18,638 bases of DNA from UMGS1649 sp964481385 (GTDB lineage Bacteria > Bacillota > Clostridia > TANB77 > CAG-465). Each line of letters starts with the position of its first letter. Position 1 is the first letter of the stretch. The stretch lies in contig CAYZTN010000023.1 of the NCBI GenBank assembly GCA_964481385.1, positions 1 through 18,638 on the forward strand, in the 5' to 3' direction. Made by a program: the position numbers and the translations under genes. The notes beneath the pieces are model-generated. The model saw only the letters and a list, made by a program, of their open reading frames with translations. It was not told the origin of the DNA and made no database searches. Positions 13,867 to 18,638 of the stretch are shown here, one piece after another.

Positions 13867-16038
13867 CTACCAAATAAAATCATTATCTTTTATTTCTCCA
13901 TTTTTTTGCATATCTTTTATTTTATCTTGTTCTTCAAAAGATGAAGTAATTTCTTTAGCATCTTTTTTCAATTCTTGTAAGCTTTTTATAAAACTGTCTG
14001 TTTTGTTATCCACAGCATTAACAACCTGTAATTCTTGTTTTGCTTCCGGTAGCATTTTCAACTTATTTTCTGCAAACTTCTTAACAAATGGTAATTTGTT
14101 TAAAAATTTATTTGAAGATATACTTTGTGCAACTCTTTGCATAAAAGTCGCTCGAATAGTAGGAACATTTTCTTGTGGAACTGACTCCACTACTTCATTT
14201 TGTATATTATCTGGTCTTATAATCTCACCAAATTCATTTATATGAACTCCGTTATCCTCTATTGGTGCTTCTACTTCTGTTTCTTCTACCACAGGAACAA
14301 TAGGCTTATCATCTTCTATTACTTCTTCTGGAACAGTTTCCTCTACTAGCTCTTTATCCCTATCTTGCACATAACTTACTATTCCTTTTAAACTTCTATC
14401 TTCAGAATTAAATATTTGTTCTAATTCTTCATCAGATAAGTTCTTTCCTACTAAAGCTTCACTTCCGCTAAACATTTCATCTAAATATTCTTGTGATTCA
14501 TCAAAATATTTACTCTGTACTACTCTATCTTTAAACTCTGCATATCTTTCTTTAAATTCTTCTAATGTTTCACATTTGCTTAAATCATATCTGCTACTTA
14601 CAATATACTTAAATTCTTCTTCCGTGACTTTGCCTAAAAAGTACCCTTGATAATGTGATATACTTTCTTTATCAAATATGTGTATGCCATCTTTAGATTT
14701 AACAGCATTATCTAACATCATTGTTCTAAATGACTTTTCTATATCTTCAGCAGTATATTCCTCTTGTCCTTTAACCGCTAAAAATCTTTCTGCAAAATCT
14801 TCATAGTTGCTTTCTATAAACTCACTTGCAAATTTAGCATAATTACCTTCTTGAACTCCATACTGCTCATTCTCGCAATATGTAAATAATACTCTCCTGC
14901 AAAGTTCTTTTTTCATCTTTGGACTTAATGGGTCAAGTCCTTGTTCTTCTCTATCTTTGGCTATATCTATATTCTTAAAAGGAACTCCTTTTTCTTTAGC
15001 AAGTTTCACTGCTTCCATATAATGAGGATTTAACTCTTTCTCTCCACTTGTCATTAAGAATATTCCATCTATTTCATATTCATCTACAACAACTTCTGAA
15101 TATATACTCGCCTTATCCGAATTTAATATTTCTCCATTTACACTTTTACAAGTTTCCATCATCTCTGATTCAATTTGTTGTGGCAACTTTATTGGGTGCT
15201 TAATAATAGTAACTCTGCTATCATTATGACTATTATTTATTGTGTATGTATCTTTAGAGTCAGCCGCAACAATATGTTTTGGTTTTACTATATATCCAAA
15301 TCCAGAACTACCATATATTCCTCTAGCATTTTTTGTTATTAAAGATGTTGACATATACTTATCTCTAAATTCACCTTTAACTTGTCCACTTGTAAAATTA
15401 TGTATTACATAGTTTTCATCTTCACCATCTCTTGATGGGTCGGATAAAAAACTATTCCAGACTTCCACCACACCATCGTTATAGCTATCTATTCCTTCTT
15501 GTAATGAATCTACATCTGTTACTTCTTGTGTTAATAGTCCTTGCAATTTTGATGTTACTTCTTCTAGTTTCGCTATTGTTTCATCACTTACTTCAACACC
15601 ATTTTTATTCAAAAACTCTATTGAACTAATTGCTTCTTCAGCCATTTTTCTTGTATCTCTTGCTGTATAATATTCATCAGATAATTCTGTAAGGTTAAAA
15701 CAACTTTCAATACTTTCTACTATTTGTTCTTCACTCAAATCATTGCTTTCAAAAGTTCCATAATCATCTGGTTTAGGAAGTTCATCATAAGTTGCAAAAG
15801 CTTCTGTAAATCTTTCCTCAAATTCTTTATTTGGAGTTACTACATCTCTTACAGTTCCCCCTCTTTCATATATTTCTTCTAAAACTTTCCTTGCAACATA
15901 TTCATTTAATTCGTTATTATTCTCTAAATCTTGTAATGCTTTTTCTATAAAAGAAGAACTAAATGAGCTGTCTAGTGCATTGTAATCTATAAATTGTAAT
16001 ATTCTATTTTTTGTTTTATCACTTATTACAATACTCAT
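13867..16038 (-). CDS. 723-residue candidate toxin/effector upstream of a SUKH immunity gene
   Basis: I do not recognise a named family. Residues 1-200 are helical and acidic. At about 208-340 is a beta-rich domain with KYMSTSLITK (227-236), YGSSGFGYIVKPKHIVAADS (242-261) and VVVDEYEIDGIFLM (316-329). The STS triad and the E-Y-E pair recall the STS and E-x-E motifs of ADP-ribosyltransferases, but the expected first arginine is not clear. Residues 340-560 are helical and charged. At 564-596 is a Val/Glu/Pro linker, then HINEFGEIIRP (599-609), and at 628-723 a basic helical tail. No signal peptide, membrane segment, WXG or LXG motif is visible. ATG 16038 has GGGAGA upstream. Toxin status is inferred mainly from the SUKH neighbour. 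Confidence 0.82.
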   Translation of the reverse strand: MSIVISDKTKNRILQFIDYNALDSSFSSSFIEKALQDLENNNELNEYVARKVLEEIYERGGTVRDVVTPNKEFEERFTEAFATYDELPKPDDYGTFESNDLSEEQIVESIESCFNLTELSDEYYTARDTRKMAEEAISSIEFLNKNGVEVSDETIAKLEEVTSKLQGLLTQEVTDVDSLQEGIDSYNDGVVEVWNSFLSDPSRDGEDENYVIHNFTSGQVKGEFRDKYMSTSLITKNARGIYGSSGFGYIVKPKHIVAADSKDTYTINNSHNDSRVTIIKHPIKLPQQIESEMMETCKSVNGEILNSDKASIYSEVVVDEYEIDGIFLMTSGEKELNPHYMEAVKLAKEKGVPFKNIDIAKDREEQGLDPLSPKMKKELCRRVLFTYCENEQYGVQEGNYAKFASEFIESNYEDFAERFLAVKGQEEYTAEDIEKSFRTMMLDNAVKSKDGIHIFDKESISHYQGYFLGKVTEEEFKYIVSSRYDLSKCETLEEFKERYAEFKDRVVQSKYFDESQEYLDEMFSGSEALVGKNLSDEELEQIFNSEDRSLKGIVSYVQDRDKELVEETVPEEVIEDDKPIVPVVEETEVEAPIEDNGVHINEFGEIIRPDNIQNEVVESVPQENVPTIRATFMQRVAQSISSNKFLNKLPFVKKFAENKLKMLPEAKQELQVVNAVDNKTDSFIKSLQELKKDAKEITSSFEEQDKIKDMQKNGEIKDNDFIW

Positions 16039-16039
16039 C

Positions 16040-16096
16040 TATTTTCTCCCACGTATTTTAAATTTTTCCTTTATATCACTTATCAATTCATTCACA
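16040..16096 (-). CDS. Possible 18-codon leader peptide before the 723-residue gene
   Basis: A GTG-started frame (contains NELISDIKEKFKIRG) ends in TAG one base or so before the ATG of the large gene, so ribosomes could reinitiate. An AAAGG lies close to the GTG, too close for a good ribosome binding site. It may be chance. Confidence 0.2.
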
Positions 16097-16101
16097 CCTT
16101 T

Positions 16102-16130
16102 ATATTATCATATAACAAAAAAATTAACAA
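16102..16130 (-). promoter_or_regulatory. Promoter of the 723-residue toxin/SUKH operon
   Basis: On the minus strand TTGTTA (16125-16130) and TAATAT (16102-16107) are 17 bases apart. The leader before ATG 16038 is about 55 bases and holds the possible leader peptide. Confidence 0.65.
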
Positions 16131-16180
16131 TAGTCGTACATTTTAAATTAGTTAAATTAAATAGCTAAAACACCTATCCA

Positions 16181-16189
16181 TGATATAAT
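16181..16189 (+). promoter_or_regulatory. Extended -10 promoter of the S51-like gene
   Basis: TGATATAAT is a full extended -10 element, 34 bases before ATG 16223, without a good -35 box. AAGGTG at about 16211-16216 is the ribosome binding site. Confidence 0.55.
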
Positions 16190-16222
16190 ACAAATGTACA
16201 ATAAATTTTAAGGTGAAAAAAT

Positions 16223-16570
16223 ATGAATGTAATTTTAACGTCAACAGGTTTTGAAAATACAGTTACACTAAAAAAGATATCAAACGCAATTGGTAAAAAC
16301 TTTAATTGCTTAAGAATGTTAGTAATACCTACCGCTAGAAAATATGAATATAATAAAGAAAAATATTTAAACGATTATATCAAATTAGGCTTTAAAAAAG
16401 AAAATGTATATTTTTTTGATGACGAAGAACCTCAAAAGTATAGGAAATTAGATATCGACTTAATTTATGTTTGTGGTGGTAATACCTTTCTATTACAATA
16501 CTGTCTAAAAAAATGTGATTTTGAAAAAGACATTATTCAATATGTAAAAAATGGAGTGATATATTTGTGA
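16223..16570 (+). pseudogene. Peptidase S51-like (type 1 glutamine amidotransferase-like) N-terminal part ending at in-frame TGA
   Basis: The 115 codons start with AAGGTG and ATG 16223. MNVILTSTGF, then LRMLVIPTARKYE and DLIYVCGGNTF are the usual strands of the peptidase E/S51-like family, which has a Ser-His nucleophile-elbow fold. The frame ends at TGA 16568-16570, exactly before ASAGTHIATANI. In the family this is G-x-SAG, the nucleophile elbow, and the TGA takes the place of the preceding glycine (GGA to TGA is one base). The same frame runs on to 17377. Since TGG encodes all visible tryptophans and long genes here contain no TGA, this is a nonsense mutation and not recoding. Without the elbow the product cannot be active. 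Confidence 0.75.
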
Positions 16571-17377
16571 GCGAGTGCTGGAACGCATATTGCTACAGCT
16601 AATATATCTCATGTTAAACATTTTGACAATAACGAAGTTAACTTAAATGACTTTACTGGTTTGCAGATGTTTGACGGAATTATTATATGCCATTACAATG
16701 AAAGTTCTATAATATGTAACCTAATGGCAAAATATAAGTTTTCGAGTAATGTTGTTAAGTATATATCTACTAACAAAGATTATTTAATTACAGAACAGAT
16801 AGATGCTCCGATGGCACTAAATAATTTTAGTGAATTTAGAGTACTAGCTCAATTTATGGGAGCATCATTAAGAAATTTTCATGATACAGTATGGAAGATT
16901 GATGAAATGAACAAAGAAGAACTTAAAATTTTGCGTTCAAGAACGGAATCGATGTTTAAGAAAGCATTATCACATGAAAAAGGTCTTGAATTTTTGGCAC
17001 AATATCAGAAAAATATGGATTATGAATCTATAAAAGAATATTTAAAACAACATCAATATGAATATGTAAGTGATGATGTAATAATTCATGGAGATTATAA
17101 TCCAAGAAATGTATTTTCTAAAAACAGTGTTTTTGCTGGAATGGTAGACTTTGCTGACACATGTTTTGGAGATAGACATTATGATATCTATTTTTCTATG
17201 TGGACAGTGGCATTATATTCTGGTATAATAGGGCAAGAGGAACTGGTTTCTGAATGTGAAAACATCTTTTTGGATGCTTATGGAAGAGATAAGATTGATA
17301 ACTCCAGAATGGAATTGTGCAAAAAATTAACGTGTATGTTCTGGCAAGAGCATAATGATATAAATGCGTTAATTTAA
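16571..17377 (+). pseudogene. Chimera: S51-like middle part fused in frame to aminoglycoside phosphotransferase-like C-terminus
   Basis: This continues in the frame of 16223. The first part (to about 16703) is S51-like: ASAGTHIATANI, then FDNNEVNLNDFTGLQMFDG and CHYNES. From about NLMAKYKFSS on it becomes an aminoglycoside/choline-kinase-like phosphotransferase: VVKYISTNKDYLITEQI, LRNFHD, the catalytic loop VIHGDYNPRNVF and MVDFADTCFGDRHYDIYF with the metal-binding Asp. The phosphotransferase lacks its first 45 or so residues, including the nucleotide-binding lysine, so resistance activity is not expected. An ATG at 16661 could start a 238-residue product but has no ribosome binding site. It looks like a deletion that joined two neighbouring genes in frame. 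Confidence 0.72.
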
Positions 17378-17381
17378 AAGA

Positions 17382-17414
17382 ATAAACCAGTGGTCTGTTT
17401 GATCACTGGTTTAT
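17382..17414 (+). terminator. Stem-loop terminator after the chimeric gene
   Basis: ATAAACCAGTG (17382-17392) and CACTGGTTTAT (17404-17414) are perfect 11-bp arms around an 11-base loop, just after the stop at 17377. No long T-run follows, so efficiency is uncertain. Confidence 0.7.
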
Positions 17415-17661
17415 AAATAAAAGATGCAGCAGTTGGTAAGAAAATAATTTTTAATGTAAGGCTTTACTCTTTTTGAGCAATATCCAGTTACGGTTTGCAG
17501 GAGATGGAAAAATTTGCCTTAAATAATATCTAACAAAATTATACCAAAGAAAAGTCTAACTAGAAAGGTTATTTAAAATAAAAAATATAAAAAGAAAGAA
17601 TATGTTTATAAAATTCATATTAAATAAACCTTATAAACATATTATACGAGGAGCTGAAAAA
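17415..17661. other. Spacer with no clear gene before the second S51-like gene
   Basis: I see no intact gene here. A short plus frame ending at about 17533 (contains SSYGLQEMEKFALNNI) reads like the tail of a lost gene, but it has no start. The stretch also carries the leader and ribosome binding site (GAGGAG) of the S51-like gene at 17662. No clear promoter was found. Confidence 0.4.
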
Positions 17662-18307
17662 ATGAATAAATATTATATATTAAGTGGTATGGATGAGAAA
17701 AATGATTATAATTTTTATGGAGATATTGCTGAAATTTTTAGGAATGAATTATATAACTTTGAAACTATAGTATATATTTCAGCCTATCCAAAAGATATAG
17801 AAAGAAATAAAAAATTATCAAAATCAGAAAAGTTTATCAATGTTGGAATAAATTTTAAAACTAGTATAGCATTAGATTATTCATATGATAAAGAAACTGC
17901 AAAAAAAATATTAAATGAAAATAATTTAATATTTCTATATGGTGGGGATCCATATCAACAGATGAAATTTATAGAGGATTATGAGATAAGTGGTTTGTTA
18001 AAAGATAAAACATTAATTACATTAAGTGCAGGTAGTATAAATATTTGTAAAGAAGCAATATGTACAAAAGATGAGGATTTTATTGTGACTTCAAAATATA
18101 ACCGGAATAGGATTAGTTAAGTTTAGTATTGAACCTCATTTTAATATAAATAACAAGGAAGTATTAGAAGATTTAAAAAAATATTCTAAAGAAACTATAA
18201 TATATGCTCTTGAAGATGATGCATATATTATTATGGAGAATAAAGAAATAAAATTTTTTGGAAATATTTATTCAATAGAAAATGGAAATGTTATAAAAAT
18301 TAATTAA
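17662..18307 (+). pseudogene. Second S51/type 1 glutamine amidotransferase-like gene, frameshifted by one extra C
   Basis: The start is ATG 17662 with GAGGAG upstream; an ATG 60 bases earlier in the same frame lacks a ribosome binding site. MNKYYILSGM, then FLYGGDPYQQ and LITLSAGSINI (nucleophile S122) show the S51-like/type 1 glutamine amidotransferase-like fold. The frame stops at 18120 after SKYNRNRIS. The family-like continuation GIGLVKFSIEPHFN runs in the next frame to TAA 18307. Removing one C at 18102-18103 restores S-K-Y-N-G-I-G-L-V-K-F and a 214-residue protein. The rest of the frame is clean, so the lesion is recent or a sequencing error. It is only distantly similar to the copy at 16223. 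Confidence 0.75.
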
Positions 18308-18310
18308 AAT

Positions 18311-18384
18311 CGAGTAGAGGATAATTCTTAGTGAATTTCTCCCCTCTCACACCACCGTACGTGCCGTTCGGCATACAGCGGTTC
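18311..18384 (-). ncRNA. Group II intron RNA domains V and VI
   Basis: On the minus strand CCGCTGTATGCC and GGCACGTACGGTGG (18350-18384) fold into the compact domain V hairpin, with the two-base bulge region and GTACGGT strand typical of bacterial introns. GTGTGAGAGG and a second A-rich hairpin (18311-18345) follow as domain VI. Boundaries are approximate. Confidence 0.75.
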
Positions 18385-18392
18385 AATTTATA

Positions 18393-18638
18393 TTAAATAT
18401 GAACCTTTTCATATTGGTCTAGTAGAAATACTAGGCCTCTTTTTCTTAATCTTTCATTGTTTATAGCAAATTGAATATATCTAGTCTTACATATTTGATA
18501 ATACCCTTTACGAGTGTTTGCACAGCTAAAAGCTATTTCAAATGGTACGCCCAACTTCTGTAGGCTTTCACATCTCTTTCGTGTCTTTTTCCATTGTTTC
18601 CAGATTATTACTCTAATTCTTACCCTCAGGTGTTCGTC
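18393..18638 (-). CDS. ltrA: Group II intron reverse transcriptase/maturase, C-terminal fragment
   Basis: Only the last 81 residues lie in the window; the gene enters from the right edge. VRIRVIIWKQWKKTRKR, then CANTRKGYYQI and NNERLRKRGLVFLLDQYEKVHI are the conserved end of the maturase X domain and the basic tail of LtrA-like proteins encoded in bacterial group II introns. These proteins reverse-transcribe the intron, help it splice and drive retrohoming (family knowledge). The frame is intact here. Stop TAA 18393 lies just upstream of domain V, the usual arrangement for an ORF in domain IV. Confidence 0.9.
   Translation of the reverse strand, partial: DEHLRVRIRVIIWKQWKKTRKRCESLQKLGVPFEIAFSCANTRKGYYQICKTRYIQFAINNERLRKRGLVFLLDQYEKVHI

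Larger units (their letters stand above)
18309..18638 (-). mobile_element. Group II intron, 3' part (continues beyond right edge)
   Basis: The element consists of the maturase tail (18393-18638), a domain V-like stem-loop and a domain VI-like hairpin ending in CTCGAT at 18309 on the minus strand. Its 3' end lies 2 bases after the stop codon of the second S51-like gene. The 5' end is outside the window, so length and class cannot be stated. Confidence 0.85.

Noticed and set aside
16568..16570. TGA read as glycine or tryptophan (alternative genetic code)
   Set aside because: The TGA stands at a conserved glycine, which recalls TGA=Gly codes. But the long intact genes (helicase, 723-residue protein, kinase) contain no TGA, tryptophan is encoded by TGG throughout, and TGA is used as a stop by the ASCH and transglutaminase-like genes. 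A nonsense mutation is simpler.
17602..17661. Upstream start for the second S51-like gene
   Set aside because: It has no ribosome binding site, while ATG 17662 has GAGGAG and gives the usual family N-terminus.
1..18638. CRISPR arrays, tRNA or rRNA genes, insertion sequence transposases
   Set aside because: None were seen: no regularly spaced repeats, no cloverleaf or rRNA-like conserved segments, and no transposase motifs outside the group II intron.

Overview
The window is very AT-rich and reads as a low-GC Firmicute (Clostridia/Bacilli-like, possibly an uncultured gut lineage). Ribosome binding sites are strong (AGGAGG, AGGTGA), several starts are TTG, promoters are sigma-A-like, and the protein families are typical of that group. 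Species cannot be named from the sequence. A run of 100 N at 3575-3674 is flanked by an identical 55-base copy on each side, so this is a draft assembly with an unmerged contig overlap and not a biological duplication.

Layout. 1-964 (-): DUF4143-type AAA ATPase, cut by the left edge. 1241-2472 (+): membrane-anchored DNA/RNA non-specific endonuclease followed by a DUF3006-like protein. 2530-3442 (-): wreck of a HigB/HigA-type toxin-antitoxin locus, with the antitoxin frame broken at a TA dinucleotide repeat. 3694-7140 (-): full-length SWIM/SNF2 helicase with its own promoter and terminator. 7629-7763 (-): a 44-residue four-cysteine protein with its own promoter and terminator. 7893-12641 (-): an operon of a transglutaminase-like protein, an OmpR-type response regulator, a sensor kinase and an ASCH/PUA-like protein. 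An AbiEi/AbiEii toxin-antitoxin cassette separates the regulator from its kinase. 12766-16038 (-): a three-gene operon of a 723-residue candidate toxin or effector, a SUKH (SMI1/KNR4) immunity-like protein and a 231-residue protein of unknown function. 16223-18307 (+): a decay zone with an S51 peptidase-like N-terminus, an in-frame TGA, a fused aminoglycoside phosphotransferase-like C-terminus, and a second S51-like gene broken by one extra C. 18309-18638 (-): the 3' end of a group II intron with the C-terminus of its reverse transcriptase/maturase.

The window is an accessory region rich in conflict and mobile genes. The best leads are three. First, the AbiE cassette splits a two-component operon and is bordered by a 10-bp repeat of the presumed ancestral stop/start overlap. 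Second, the 723-residue protein sits next to a SUKH immunity gene and a third uncharacterised partner. Third, the broken genes have informative lesions: a TA-repeat slip, a nonsense TGA at a conserved glycine position, a gene chimera and a +1 C. All functional roles are inferred from motifs read by eye; no database search was run.
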